Below are positions 1 through 8,088 of a stretch of 62,300 nucleotides of DNA, piece by piece. The notes beneath the pieces are model-generated. The model did not search any database, was not told the origin of the DNA, and saw only the letters and a program-made list of their open reading frames with translations. How positions within the stretch are numbered: position 1 is the first letter of the stretch; each line of letters opens with the position of its first letter. The position numbers and the translations under genes are program-made. This DNA is from Planctomycetota bacterium. GTDB lineage: Bacteria; Planctomycetota; Planctomycetia; Gemmatales; Gemmataceae. The stretch lies in the NCBI GenBank assembly GCA_021324515.1, contig JAJPIY010000338.1, positions 1 through 62,300 on the forward strand, given 5' to 3'.

Positions 1-30
1 GCGCTCGCCTACGGCTCGCGGCTAAACGGA
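1..30. repeat. Right arm of a GC-rich palindromic element (family B), cut by the window edge
   Basis: The first bases (CTCGCCTACGGCTCGCGGC followed by TAAAC) match the right arm of the complete palindrome at 42962-43017, which reads GCTCGCCTGCGGCTCGCGGC then TAAAC. The left arm would lie outside the window. It is immediately 3' of the stop codon of the first gene, as with several other copies here, so a terminator-like role is possible. Confidence 0.5.
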
Positions 31-41
31 AGGTACGTCTT

Positions 42-1085
42 TTACTTGCTGGTCGTTTTCGTCTCGACCGGATTGGTGTCGGAAGTGGCAATCTCGGTCG
101 TCTGCTTTTGTTCCAGATCGACCTTGGTTTGCTGTCCGCCAATCTCGATGTCCAGGGAGCCGCCCAGGTTCACCGACATGTCTGACTTTTCGACACGGCC
201 TTTGTTGCGGTTGAACAGGATGGTGCCCTTGGAGTCTTTGCTTTCCAATTTGGCGCTCTTAATGCGGAAGGGCAGGCCGCCGATCCCTTCGGTCTGTCCT
301 GGCGGCAAATAGCTCAATTTTGTAGCCACCTCGATTTTATCGAGGTCTTTGTCGAGGCCCTCGTAGGTGTAGATATACTCGTTCTCGTACTTGCCAATCG
401 GCCCCATGTCGAGAGTGGTTTTTTTCGTCCATTTCTTACCCTTTTCGACTGCGTCGGTGGGAATGACAGCAAAAGTCGGCTCGGCCATTTCGCGGAGGGC
501 TTCTTCGCTGAGGATCTTGTCCAAGAGCGGCTTCATCTGCTTGTTGGCGTTAGCCAGCTTATTGACGAACTCATCGCGGCCCTTGATTTCGATGACTTTG
601 TAGGTCTTAGGATCGACGGTCACAATGAAACTGGAGCCGATCAGCGCCTTGAAGAACTCGCTGAGCGAATTAGAAGCGTTGCCGGCGGCGGCAGGAGTGG
701 TCGAATCATACTTGATGGGAGCACCGCCGATGTCGATGTCCATTTTGACGCCCAGGATCTTTTGTTCTAACTTCCACTTGCCGTCCGGCAGCTTCTCTTG
801 CGGCGTCCAGCTGAAATAGAAGGTCTGCGTCTGAGTCTGCTTGACGTCATTGTTCATGACCTTCATGTTCTGTTCCGTCTTCGTCGTCATGGTCTGGTAG
901 AAAGGCTTGCCTACCTCGAACTTCCATTCGAGTTTAGAGGACTTGGAAGCCTCTTTCTTGGTTTCCGCTGTTTTCTTGGTATCGTCTTTCTTCTCGTCGG
1001 CTCTTCCGAACAGATCCAGTCCGGCGAAAGACAAGGCCAGGACCGCGAGGAAAAGCAATGCCGTCAATCGACGCCCGTACAACAT
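42..1085 (-). CDS. DUF6263-type exported protein
   Basis: A 347-residue exported protein of unknown function. A signal-type hydrophobic segment (about residues 6-26) is followed by a Lys/Glu/Thr-rich linker and then a long beta-rich domain. Its layout (TMTTKTEQ near the start of the domain, a SFIVTVDPK strand, a central DEFVNKL helix, a late KGTILFNRNKGRVEKS) matches the DUF6263 family that is frequent in planctomycetes. I chose the ATG at 1085 and not the one 45 bases upstream because GGGAGG lies about 8 bases before it and the signal sequence then starts correctly. It is monocistronic or the last gene of a leftward run after archease. The C-terminus is Thr/Lys-rich. Family assignment is from memory of sequence style, not a profile search. 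Confidence 0.75.
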   Translation of the reverse strand: MLYGRRLTALLFLAVLALSFAGLDLFGRADEKKDDTKKTAETKKEASKSSKLEWKFEVGKPFYQTMTTKTEQNMKVMNNDVKQTQTQTFYFSWTPQEKLPDGKWKLEQKILGVKMDIDIGGAPIKYDSTTPAAAGNASNSLSEFFKALIGSSFIVTVDPKTYKVIEIKGRDEFVNKLANANKQMKPLLDKILSEEALREMAEPTFAVIPTDAVEKGKKWTKKTTLDMGPIGKYENEYIYTYEGLDKDLDKIEVATKLSYLPPGQTEGIGGLPFRIKSAKLESKDSKGTILFNRNKGRVEKSDMSVNLGGSLDIEIGGQQTKVDLEQKQTTEIATSDTNPVETKTTSK

Positions 1086-1179
1086 GAGAAATACCTCCCG
1101 CAAGCGAAAGAATGCCATGCACCTTTCCAATATTACGATCTATTTTTTGTAGCGGTTCGGCCCCGGAGTACAAGAGCAA

Positions 1180-1590
1180 TCAGATATCCACGATCACTTC
1201 GGCCAACCAACCGTCCGGCGTTTTCTCGACACGCAAGCCATGATAGGTGATGGCCTTGACTTCATGGGCCAACTCGTGCCGTTGCGGATCGAACGGCTCG
1301 CCCCAGGCGCTGGCTTGCAGGCCGTCGGCGCCGACCGTTGCCTCAAAGCGCGACAGCAACAGGTGTTCGACCTCGAAGTGATACAGCAATTCCTTGAGCC
1401 AGTCGAAGAGAAGATAGTGGTGATCGCTGCCAGTGATGGTGACATCGAGCCGCTGGCGGGGCGCCACCGCATCCAAATCCTCGACGAGGACAGCGAACAA
1501 AGCGCGGCCCGCTTCAGCAAACAAGGTATTCAAGTCCGCCGCCCGAATACGCAAGCCCAGGTCGGCGGTGTGATCGAACATTTCGTACAT
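1180..1590 (-). CDS. Archease
   Basis: A 136-residue cytoplasmic protein with the archease signature at both ends: the N-terminal MYEMFDHTADLGLRIRA and a C-terminal HEVKAITYHGLRVEK followed by a short strand ending in VDI. In the characterised family, archease activates the RNA ligase RtcB by promoting its guanylylation and lets it use other nucleotide cofactors. The conserved Asp of DHTADLG and the terminal acidic residue used for metal binding are both present. Length equals the family norm. No rtcB lies in the window, so the partner must be elsewhere if present. The gene follows the TIGR03000 protein by 90 bases that hold an imperfect GC-rich inverted repeat (1624-1680), so a shared transcript is possible but unproven. 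Confidence 0.9.
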   Translation of the reverse strand: MYEMFDHTADLGLRIRAADLNTLFAEAGRALFAVLVEDLDAVAPRQRLDVTITGSDHHYLLFDWLKELLYHFEVEHLLLSRFEATVGADGLQASAWGEPFDPQRHELAHEVKAITYHGLRVEKTPDGWLAEVIVDI

Positions 1591-1680
1591 GCTGGCATGT
1601 TACTGCCCCTTGTACTTCCTTGCTAGCCCGCAGCGCCAACGCGGGATACCCTTGCTGGCGCCGCGAGCGAGTAAGGGCGT

Positions 1681-2622
1681 CTACCGGCTGGCGGTTTGCA
1701 ACGGCAGTTCCGTAAACTCGACCGTGACTTCCTTGCCGGCTTCGACAATCACACGCTTGCGGGCGGCGAGCGTTTCACCCGCGCGGACGACCTCGGCCCG
1801 GAGCGTGTAATAATACTTCTGGCCGGCGGCCAGTTCCGGCGTGGTGAAAGAGCGCGTCGCCGAGGTCAAGGGACAGAGCACCCCATCGACGTACAATCGG
1901 GCCTCTGCGGGAAGTTTGACCGTGATCCGCGCGGCGTCTTTGCCTTCTACAGCCAACTTGGTGAAGTCAGCCGTGACGGTTTGTCCGGCTTGCACTTTGA
2001 CCTGCTTGGTGTAAGCGACCGTTTGGCCTTCGCGGATAACACGGGCCTTAAAGGTATAGATATAGGTGTAGCCCGGTTCCAGCTCCGGCGTGCGGAACGT
2101 TTGCTCCTGGGTGGTGCGCGGGATGTCGTAGTCCTCGACCGACAGCGGCACGCCGACAGGGGCTTTGACGATCACCTCGGCGGCGTTGCCGAGTGCAGTG
2201 GATTTCTTGGGTTCTTTTTTGTCTTCTTCTTTTTTCGGCTGGACGGGCAAGACCGGCGTTGCCGGCGTCGCCGCAGGCGCTGCCGGCACGGCTACTGCTG
2301 CGGCGCCATAGCAGCCGTAACAGCCGTAACAGCCGTAACAGCCATGACAGCCGAAGCAGGTGCCCCAACAACCGTAACAGCTACCGTAGCAGCCGACGCC
2401 CCACCCATGATAGGGATAGTACGGCCACACACTGACCCAGCCATAGGGCCACCAGCCGCCCCAGCAGCCATGACACCCCCAACACCCCCAACATCCCCAA
2501 CACCCACCGCAACAACCCCAACAACCGTGGCAACCCCAACAACCGCCGCAACAACCGTGGCAGCCCCAGTCGGGTGCGGCCGTGCCCGTTGTCAGCATGG
2601 TCGCCAAAACAATACTGTACAT
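1681..2622 (-). CDS. Cys/Gly/Trp-rich protein with two TIGR03000-type domains
   Basis: A 313-residue probable exported protein. Residues 18-107 are an extreme low-complexity block built on GCxGCxG units rich in Cys (22 by my count), Gly, Trp and Tyr. An Ala/Pro then Lys/Glu linker follows. Two homologous beta-rich modules (about 145-225 and 230-305) share the pattern FRTPEL/FTTPEL, GYTYIYTFKARVIREG/GQKYYYTLRAEVVRAG and a closing VKVQAGQTVTADF/VIVEAGKEVTVEF. That pattern is the TIGR03000 domain described in planctomycetes. The start at 2622 has GAGGAGG 8 bases upstream; a start 30 bases further up lacks this. The function is unknown; the Cys block suggests a disulfide-rich cell-surface or wall component (inference). 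The coding DNA of the block is itself tandemly repetitive (2300-2345 and 2465-2560). Confidence 0.8.
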   Translation of the reverse strand: MYSIVLATMLTTGTAAPDWGCHGCCGGCWGCHGCWGCCGGCWGCWGCWGCHGCWGGWWPYGWVSVWPYYPYHGWGVGCYGSCYGCWGTCFGCHGCYGCYGCYGCYGAAAVAVPAAPAATPATPVLPVQPKKEEDKKEPKKSTALGNAAEVIVKAPVGVPLSVEDYDIPRTTQEQTFRTPELEPGYTYIYTFKARVIREGQTVAYTKQVKVQAGQTVTADFTKLAVEGKDAARITVKLPAEARLYVDGVLCPLTSATRSFTTPELAAGQKYYYTLRAEVVRAGETLAARKRVIVEAGKEVTVEFTELPLQTASR

Positions 2623-2719
2623 GCCCGGAACCTCCTCATTGGAAATGTTCACGAAACCTCCCCAGCCGCCCAGGGAGGCAAGATGCGCGGTTTAGGTAAA
2701 ATCAACCGCACCTGTTTAG

Positions 2720-2748
2720 ACGATAAAGACTGAAGGTCTCTTCGTCAA
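2720..2748 (-). promoter_or_regulatory. Probable sigma-70 promoter of the TIGR03000 gene
   Basis: Read leftwards, TTGACG (2748-2743) is separated by 17 bases from TATCGT (2725-2720). This would start transcription near 2713 and give a leader of about 90 bases to the ATG at 2622. The -35 has five of six consensus bases, the -10 four of six. The 361-base divergent gap 2623-2983 holds this promoter and the rightward -10 listed next; I see no gene in it. Confidence 0.5.
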
Positions 2749-2942
2749 AGATAATCTAGAAAATTTCGGAAGGCTGGTTAATTTTAGCCGGCATTTTCGA
2801 TGCAACCGGAAATTCCTTCCTGCCAAGGGGAGGGAGTTTGCAAGCCCACGCGGATTATGGACGCCTCTCCCTCGTCCAATAAATCTCGAGGCGCTCCCGA
2901 AGGTGACCGTTTTCTCCCCTCGCTTGCCAACCTTCAGGCCGG

Positions 2943-2948
2943 TATAAT
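2943..2948 (+). promoter_or_regulatory. TATAAT -10 box upstream of the S41 protease
   Basis: A perfect TATAAT lies 36 bases before the start codon of the S41 protease. No good -35 is found at 16-18 bases; TTGCCA is only 13 bases upstream. The site is therefore a partial match, possibly activator-dependent. Confidence 0.35.
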
Positions 2949-2983
2949 CCGATGAGCGCCCAAACCGGAGGAATCGCGAAATC

Positions 2984-4579
2984 ATGTCACGCCATAACCT
3001 GTATTGGTTGCTGGGCATTGCCGCCGTGTCTTTGCTCGGCCTTACTGTCTCCTACAGCGCCCCTAGCCGCGAGAAGGACAAAGATTACGAACTGGTCCGC
3101 CTCATGGTGGATGTGCTTCACGAGGTGCGCGAACGCTATGTCGTGGACATCGACCAGGAGCACGAACGCAAACTGGTCGAGGACATGATTAACGGCGGAC
3201 TGGAACGACTCGATCCTCACTCGTCCTACATGCCGCCCTCCGAGTACAAACAACTGGAGAAACAGAGCAAGGGCAAGTTCGGCGGCGTCGGCATTCAGGT
3301 CGGTCTGGACCGGCTGACGCGACAGCTGACGGTCCTTAGCCCGATGCCCGGCACGCCGGCTTATGAGGCTGGCATCCTGGCGGGCGATCTCATCCTCAAA
3401 ATCGATGGCAAAGCCACCGAAAACATGCGCATGAATGAAGCTGTCGATCTCATTCAGGGGGAACCGGGTCAAAAAGTGACGCTGACGGTTTTGCACGAAG
3501 GCGCCAAGGAGCCGGTGGATGTGGTCATCACCCGCGCCGTCATCGAAGTGCCGTGCGTCCTCGGCGATCAACGCAAGGCCGATAATCTCCGCGCCTGGGA
3601 CTTCATGCTGGATAAAGAGAATAAGATCGGCTACATTCGCCTGCTCAATTTCGGCGAGACGGCCAGCAAGGAGATGCGCGAGGCGGTGCAAGAGCTGCAG
3701 CGTGAAGGCGTGCGCGGCTTAATCCTGGACCTGCGCAACAACCCCGGCGGCTTGCTCAAGGAGGCCCGCGAGGTCGCTGACCTGTTCCTGACAGAAGGAC
3801 GCATCGTCAGCACCCGGGGCCGCAATCACAAGGAGGAAGTTTACGACGCCAAGCCGGAGGGCACGCTGCTGACGCCGCCCGAGAAGTATCCGATGGTCGT
3901 GCTGGTCAATAAGTACAGTGCCAGCGCTAGCGAGATTGTGGCGGCGGCCTTGCAGGACCACGGCCGGGCCGTCATCGTCGGCGAACGCACCTATGGCAAG
4001 GGCAGCGTGCAGAACATCATCGAAATGCATGAAGGCGGCGAACGCAGCGCTCTGAAGCTGACAACCGCCAGCTATTGGCGGCCCAGCGGCAAGAACATTC
4101 ATCGCTTCCCCGATAGCAAAGAGAGCGACGACTGGGGCGTCCGACCCAACGACAGCGGCTATCAACTGACGCCGGAAGCGCTCACGGCCTTGAGCAATGC
4201 CGGCGTGCCCGCTGCCGTCCTGACCAAGTTGAAAAGCTTTCCCCAAACGCGCTTCCTCTTGGAAAAAGACTACATCGCGGCACTGGCCAAGTTGCTGAGC
4301 AAGGAAGAGCTGGACCAATACAAGAGCAAATTCCTTGCCTATGCCGATCGCGGCTTCGAGGTGCCCATGACCGACGAGGAACGGCTGGAATACATGATCT
4401 ACCGCACGGAACGCGACATCGTTCGCTCCAAGGCCAAGCCGGACGAGAAGACCAAGAAAGACGGCAAGGCGAAGAAACCGTTTGTCGATCGCGTGCTTCA
4501 AAAGGCGCTAGAGCACCTGAAAAAGGAGATCCAAAAAGCGGACGCTGCTGCGGTGCCGCTGCCCATGAGAAATGCGTAA
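2984..4579 (+). CDS. S41-family C-terminal processing peptidase
   Basis: A 531-residue exported serine protease of the CtpA/Tsp type. An N-terminal hydrophobic segment (residues 6-25) is followed by the N-terminal helical part, a PDZ domain (about 95-185, with GKFGGVGIQV and YEAGILAGDLILKIDG) and the S41 catalytic core. The nucleophile is Ser314 in YSASASEI and the general base is Lys339 in YGKGSVQ, 25 residues apart as in the family. A Lys-rich C-terminal tail (about 440-515) extends beyond the core. In characterised relatives the enzyme trims C-termini of envelope proteins. The start has GGAGG about 10 bases upstream. A hairpin follows the stop. Confidence 0.93.
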   Translation: MSRHNLYWLLGIAAVSLLGLTVSYSAPSREKDKDYELVRLMVDVLHEVRERYVVDIDQEHERKLVEDMINGGLERLDPHSSYMPPSEYKQLEKQSKGKFGGVGIQVGLDRLTRQLTVLSPMPGTPAYEAGILAGDLILKIDGKATENMRMNEAVDLIQGEPGQKVTLTVLHEGAKEPVDVVITRAVIEVPCVLGDQRKADNLRAWDFMLDKENKIGYIRLLNFGETASKEMREAVQELQREGVRGLILDLRNNPGGLLKEAREVADLFLTEGRIVSTRGRNHKEEVYDAKPEGTLLTPPEKYPMVVLVNKYSASASEIVAAALQDHGRAVIVGERTYGKGSVQNIIEMHEGGERSALKLTTASYWRPSGKNIHRFPDSKESDDWGVRPNDSGYQLTPEALTALSNAGVPAAVLTKLKSFPQTRFLLEKDYIAALAKLLSKEELDQYKSKFLAYADRGFEVPMTDEERLEYMIYRTERDIVRSKAKPDEKTKKDGKAKKPFVDRVLQKALEHLKKEIQKADAAAVPLPMRNA

Positions 4580-4586
4580 ACGGTTA

Positions 4587-4639
4587 GCCGCGACCTGAAG
4601 AGAAGTGCAGGAGTCCACGGTTCCTCTTCGGGTCGCGGC
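4587..4639. terminator. Hairpin between the S41 protease and the pseudouridine synthase
   Basis: GCCGCGACCTGAAGAG (4587-4602) pairs with CTCTTCGGGTCGCGGC (4624-4639), a 16-bp stem with one mismatch, starting 7 bases after the protease stop codon. No T-run follows, so if it terminates transcription it would do so without the classical U-tract. Confidence 0.5.
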
Positions 4640-4659
4640 GACCCAACCAAATACATCCT

Positions 4660-5385
4660 GTGTCCGCTGCATTGCACATCTTGTATGAAGACAACCATTG
4701 CTTGGCGGTGGCCAAGCCGGCGCCGCTGTTGACCCAGGGCGTACCGCCCGGCATCCCTACCCTGGAAGCAATGGTCAAGGCTTATCTGAAAGAACGCTAT
4801 CATAAGCGTGGCAACGTCTATCTCGGCATCCCCCACCGACTAGACCGGCCGGTCTCCGGCGTAGTCTTGTTTGCCCGCAATACCAAGGCGGCGCGACGGC
4901 TGGCCGAGCAGTTTCAGCAGCGGCAAGTCCGCAAAGTGTATTGGGCAGTAGTAGAGCCGTCCCACGACGGCACCTTGCCACCCACCGAAGGGGTATGGGA
5001 AGACTGGCTGCGGAAAGTGAAAGAGCAAGCGCGCGGTGAGCGCGTGACGGCGGATACCCCCGGAGCACGGCGGGCCGTGCTGCGCTACCGGTGGGTGCGC
5101 GCGGGCGCGGACGGTGTGCTCTTGGCGATCGAGCCGGAAACCGGACGGATGCACCAGATCCGTGTACAAGCGGCTAGCCGAGGTTGGCCTGTCCGCGGCG
5201 ACGTGTGGTATGGCGCACGCCTGCCGTTTGGCCCCCCGGCAGAACAGCCGCGCGACCGCATCATCGCCCTCCACGCGCGCAGCCTGACGTTCTTGCATCC
5301 GATCCACTACGAGCCGCTGACGGTGACCGCGCCGTTGCCGTCAACATGGGACGAATGGCAAAATCTTGACGAGCCACTAGCGTAA
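4660..5385 (+). CDS. RluA-family pseudouridine synthase
   Basis: A 241-residue RNA-modifying enzyme that isomerises uridine to pseudouridine in rRNA or tRNA. The family core is present: ILYEDNHCLAVAKPAPLLTQ at the N-terminus, the catalytic motif HRLDRPVSG with Asp62, and KVYWAVVE and GRMHQIRVQAAS further on. There is no N-terminal S4 RNA-binding domain, so it resembles the short RluA/TruC-like subgroup; which base it modifies cannot be told. The proposed start is a GTG at 4660 without a clear ribosome-binding site, placed because the conserved family sequence begins only a few residues later. It converges with scpA, 12 bases away. Confidence 0.88.
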   Translation: MSAALHILYEDNHCLAVAKPAPLLTQGVPPGIPTLEAMVKAYLKERYHKRGNVYLGIPHRLDRPVSGVVLFARNTKAARRLAEQFQQRQVRKVYWAVVEPSHDGTLPPTEGVWEDWLRKVKEQARGERVTADTPGARRAVLRYRWVRAGADGVLLAIEPETGRMHQIRVQAASRGWPVRGDVWYGARLPFGPPAEQPRDRIIALHARSLTFLHPIHYEPLTVTAPLPSTWDEWQNLDEPLA

Positions 5386-5397
5386 GCTGGCTGTTGC

Positions 5398-6120
5398 TTA
5401 CTCGGCCAAGGAGAGCCAGATATCGCCCAACGGTTCCGGTTGTTCCGGAATGATACGGCGGGTCTTCGTCAATTCCAAAAGGGCGAGGAACAGACCGACG
5501 AGCCGACCGCGCGTATACGGCGGCGTGAACAGGGCGGAGAACGGCAGCCGCTTCGCCGTTTGCAGTTGTTGCAGAATCATCTCCATGTAAACGTGCAACG
5601 GCGTTTCATCGATAGCAATGGTCTGGATTTGCAGTGCCAGCGTCTCGCGCATGAGCCGACCGAAAGCGCTGACCAGGTCCCACAGCTCGACGGCTTTGAC
5701 GGGCGGCGGAGCGGCACTGGCCGGGGCCAGCATCGGCTGCCGCGGCAAACGTTGACTTTGTTCCTCAGCGCGAGCCTCTAACAGAGCGGCGGCGTCTTTG
5801 AATTTCTTGTACTGAACCAACTGCTTGACCAGTTCTAGACGGGGATCGTCCGCCGCTTCGGATGATTCCTCGGGCCGCGGCAACAACATGCGCGTTTTGA
5901 TCTCCACCAGCGTCGCTGCCATCACGAGAAACTCGCCGGCTTGCTCCACGTCGATCCATTGCACGGCGTCGAGATATGCCTTGAACTGTTCACACACGCG
6001 CGCAATAGGAATATCGCGGATGTCTATCTCGTCGCGCTTGACGAGGTAGAGCAGCAAATCGAGCGGTCCGCGGAAGGTATCCAGATCGACGAGATAATCG
6101 CTGTGCTCGCCAGCCTTCAT
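5398..6120 (-). CDS. scpA: Segregation and condensation protein A
   Basis: A 240-residue kleisin, the linker subunit of the SMC-ScpAB chromosome condensin. The N-terminal SMC-neck-binding part is recognisable (YLVDLDTFRGPLDLLLYLVK, then EIDIRDIPIARV and EFLVMAATLVEIKTRMLLP). A charged middle and the C-terminal winged-helix part (LFTPPYTRGRLVGLFLALLE) follow. The reading frame stays open 27 codons further upstream, but that part overlaps a palindromic repeat and is not family sequence, so I prefer ATG 6120; its ribosome-binding site is weak. No scpB or smc is in the window. Confidence 0.9.
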   Translation of the reverse strand: MKAGEHSDYLVDLDTFRGPLDLLLYLVKRDEIDIRDIPIARVCEQFKAYLDAVQWIDVEQAGEFLVMAATLVEIKTRMLLPRPEESSEAADDPRLELVKQLVQYKKFKDAAALLEARAEEQSQRLPRQPMLAPASAAPPPVKAVELWDLVSAFGRLMRETLALQIQTIAIDETPLHVYMEMILQQLQTAKRLPFSALFTPPYTRGRLVGLFLALLELTKTRRIIPEQPEPLGDIWLSLAE

Positions 6121-6172
6121 CTCGGCAGCGTATCGCACCGCGCGGAAGCCTGTCCAGAGCAATAAATACACG

Positions 6173-6222
6173 AGCCGGAAGCGGCGGCGACGGCAAGGCA
6201 TCCGTCGCTTACGCTTCCGGCT
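6173..6222. repeat. Palindromic element, family D
   Basis: AGCCGGAAGCG (6173-6183) is repeated inverted as CGCTTCCGGCT (6212-6222), and the interior carries GCGACGG and its complement CCGTCGC. A near-identical element lies at 50257-50306. It is just 3' of the small lipoprotein gene and could act as its terminator. Confidence 0.7.
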
Positions 6223-6227
6223 GGTTC

Positions 6228-6710
6228 TTATTTCAACTCAATATCGAGCTTCGGGTTTTTCGGCTCGACCATGAACGTCAGGCCGGATTTCTCCACCGTA
6301 TAATACTTCTCTGGAAGGGCGACGTACTTCCCGCGCGACTTGGTCGGCGCAGACGGGTTCTTCTCAGCAGGAGCAGAGGCCGGGGGAGGTTCGGAAGTTT
6401 TGGCCTTCTTCAAGGCTTGTTGGACCGCCGGCGGCAAGTTGGGAGGCGGCGCGGCGGGGCGTGGCTGCAAGTCACGGTTATCGACGGCAACCTGGACCTT
6501 GCCAACCGGCAGCGTCGCCTCATAATTGCCCTGTTCGTCCAAAAGCACGGCCACCGTATTGAACTTTGGGTCCTCCGGTTGGAACGTTACGATCCCCCCC
6601 GGCAGCGGTTCGCCTTTATAGCGCACTTGACCGGACACTTTGACTTTACCCCCTCCTGCGCATCCCCCGGCTAGAGGCAGCAACAGCAAGCCGAACAAAA
6701 GCGTGCGCAT
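6228..6710 (-). CDS. Small lipoprotein with a transthyretin-like domain
   Basis: A 160-residue lipoprotein. The signal peptide ends in the lipobox LAGGC (Cys17), so the protein should be lipid-anchored in the envelope. A compact beta domain follows (KVSGQVRYKGEPLPGGIVTFQPED, cited here as two runs: KVSGQVRYKGEP and LPGGIVTFQPED), ending in GNYEATLPVGKVQVAVDN. This is the carboxypeptidase-regulatory/transthyretin-like fold common in planctomycete small lipoproteins. A Pro/Ala-rich linker precedes a C-terminal strand pair. It starts 18 bases after the DUF1559 gene stops, a pairing that recurs in planctomycete genomes. Function is unknown. Confidence 0.8.
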   Translation of the reverse strand: MRTLLFGLLLLPLAGGCAGGGKVKVSGQVRYKGEPLPGGIVTFQPEDPKFNTVAVLLDEQGNYEATLPVGKVQVAVDNRDLQPRPAAPPPNLPPAVQQALKKAKTSEPPPASAPAEKNPSAPTKSRGKYVALPEKYYTVEKSGLTFMVEPKNPKLDIELK

Positions 6711-6728
6711 GAGAATCCTCCTCTTGGT

Positions 6729-7772
6729 TCACCAATCGCTCCCCATCGGCAGTCCGTCATTCGGAACGCAGGCTAGCCACCAGGTGGTCGGACTGATCCC
6801 CTGAGACAGGAACCGCACGCTGCCGTCGCCCAAGCCCACATTCATGCCGCCGGTGTGGCCGGAAGAAGCCCGTCGTCCATCGCACGGTCCGGGGTAGGCC
6901 AGGTAATTAAGCGGCTGCACCTGGAAGATGGAAGCGGTCCCCTGAAGCCAGACCGTGTTGTCGTTGCCGATGCCGCCGCCGAACACGGCGGACAGGCGAT
7001 CGCCAGGATAACTATCATCACCGCCGCCCAAAGGAGTTGAAGAGCCGTGCAAAACGCCGCGCATCCACCAGGTGCCCGCTGGGTTATGGACCCCATTGCA
7101 GCGCGAGTATTTCTCGGCAAACAAGATGGTATTCGAAGTGCCATCCGTGATGGTGGCAGGAATCTTGGCATTGCCGTCCCAGACGGTGAGCCAGTTCGAG
7201 GCTCGATTGGGATGGATGTTGGCGTTCTGGGAGCCACCGAAGACCTGGAAGTTGCCGGCGTAGGAAGCATCGCCCTTGCACCAATCCAAACAGTTGCCCA
7301 AGCTGGGATCGCTCGGACACTGGTAATTGGGCACAAGGGTTTGTCGGAGCCATCGGAGCGGAACGCCTGGGACCACCGAGTCCCAGGTCGGCCAAATGAT
7401 GCCGATGTTCACCGCCGCCGTAGGGGTCGCTTTGCCGACAAAGCCGCTGGGATCAAGAAAAGCAGCATCGTTGAAGACGTTTTGCTGTTCGAGATAGGGT
7501 AGCAAATGGAAGAACAGAGGGGCGAGATAAGCCCCGCCGTAATCGCCGGCTTGGGGCGGCAAACGGCCATGCACATCGTTGCAATTGTGACAGGCGATGG
7601 CCATTTGATGAAGGTTGTTTTGGCACTTGGCACGGTTGGCGGCCTCGCGCACTTTTTGCACCGCCGGCAGCAACAGACCGATCAAAATGGCGATGATGGC
7701 GATCACTACCAACAACTCGATCAGCGTGAAACCGCGGCGTTCGCTTGGGTAGGGAACACGAGCGCAACACAT
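6729..7772 (-). CDS. DUF1559 prepilin-like protein
   Basis: A 347-residue protein with a type IV prepilin N-terminus: a short basic leader, the cleavage motif RRGFTLIELLVV and a hydrophobic helix (IAIIAILIGLLLPAVQ). It continues into the DUF1559 domain (VREAANRAKCQNNLHQM, a CHNCND motif) and ends with the typical GLGDGSVRFLSQGIS segment. DUF1559 proteins form large paralogous families in planctomycetes and are predicted to be pseudopilin-like surface proteins. I chose ATG 7772 because AGGAG lies 7 bases upstream; an alternative lies 21 bases further up. A sigma-70-like promoter at 7897-7925 is placed to drive it together with the lipoprotein. Confidence 0.93.
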   Translation of the reverse strand: MCCARVPYPSERRGFTLIELLVVIAIIAILIGLLLPAVQKVREAANRAKCQNNLHQMAIACHNCNDVHGRLPPQAGDYGGAYLAPLFFHLLPYLEQQNVFNDAAFLDPSGFVGKATPTAAVNIGIIWPTWDSVVPGVPLRWLRQTLVPNYQCPSDPSLGNCLDWCKGDASYAGNFQVFGGSQNANIHPNRASNWLTVWDGNAKIPATITDGTSNTILFAEKYSRCNGVHNPAGTWWMRGVLHGSSTPLGGGDDSYPGDRLSAVFGGGIGNDNTVWLQGTASIFQVQPLNYLAYPGPCDGRRASSGHTGGMNVGLGDGSVRFLSQGISPTTWWLACVPNDGLPMGSDW

Positions 7773-7896
7773 GGCGAAACTCCTAAAAGACAAAGGAAAC
7801 AGGACTACGGGAAACGGCCGGTCGAACTTCAGCTACTCCAGACCAACCCATCAGGCAATGCGAGTCCGAGTAGATTGACCGGAGATTGTGGAGAAC

Positions 7897-7925
7897 ATTT
7901 CACCTCCAATGAAGGAGCTTGTCAA
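7897..7925 (-). promoter_or_regulatory. Probable sigma-70 promoter of the DUF1559-lipoprotein pair
   Basis: Read leftwards, a perfect TTGACA (7925-7920) stands 17 bases from TGAAAT (7902-7897), predicting a start near 7890 and a leader of about 118 bases. An A/T-rich tract (7926-7950) lies just upstream of the -35, as in strong promoters with an UP-type element. Confidence 0.55.
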
Positions 7926-7955
7926 GTTAAAAAATAAAAAAAGGCAAAAATAGCT

Positions 7956-8065
7956 GCTGGGTAGGCGAGCGGGGGGTTCACACCCCCCCGGTATGCTGGG
8001 TAGGCGAGCGGGGGGTGTGAACCCCCCGGTTGCACAACCGGGGGGGCACACCCCCCGCTCGCCTA
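7956..8065. repeat. Palindromic element, family A, with a tandem half copy
   Basis: The run GCTGGGTAGGCGAGCGGGGG occurs twice directly (from 7956 and 7995). The second copy continues into a near-perfect inverted repeat whose arms lie at 8000-8032 and 8034-8065 (left arm starts GTAGGCGAGCG, right arm ends CGCTCGCCTAC). The right edge is 23 bases from the stop of the following gene. The same element in cleaner form closes the window at 62217-62278. Confidence 0.85.
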
Positions 8066-8088
8066 CGGATACCAGGAGGTTCACTCCG

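Noticed and set aside
2290-2560. Tandem CAGCCGTAA/CAACCCC-type repeats taken for a CRISPR or VNTR locus
   Set aside because: They are the codons of the Cys/Gly/Trp-rich protein; there are no spacers.
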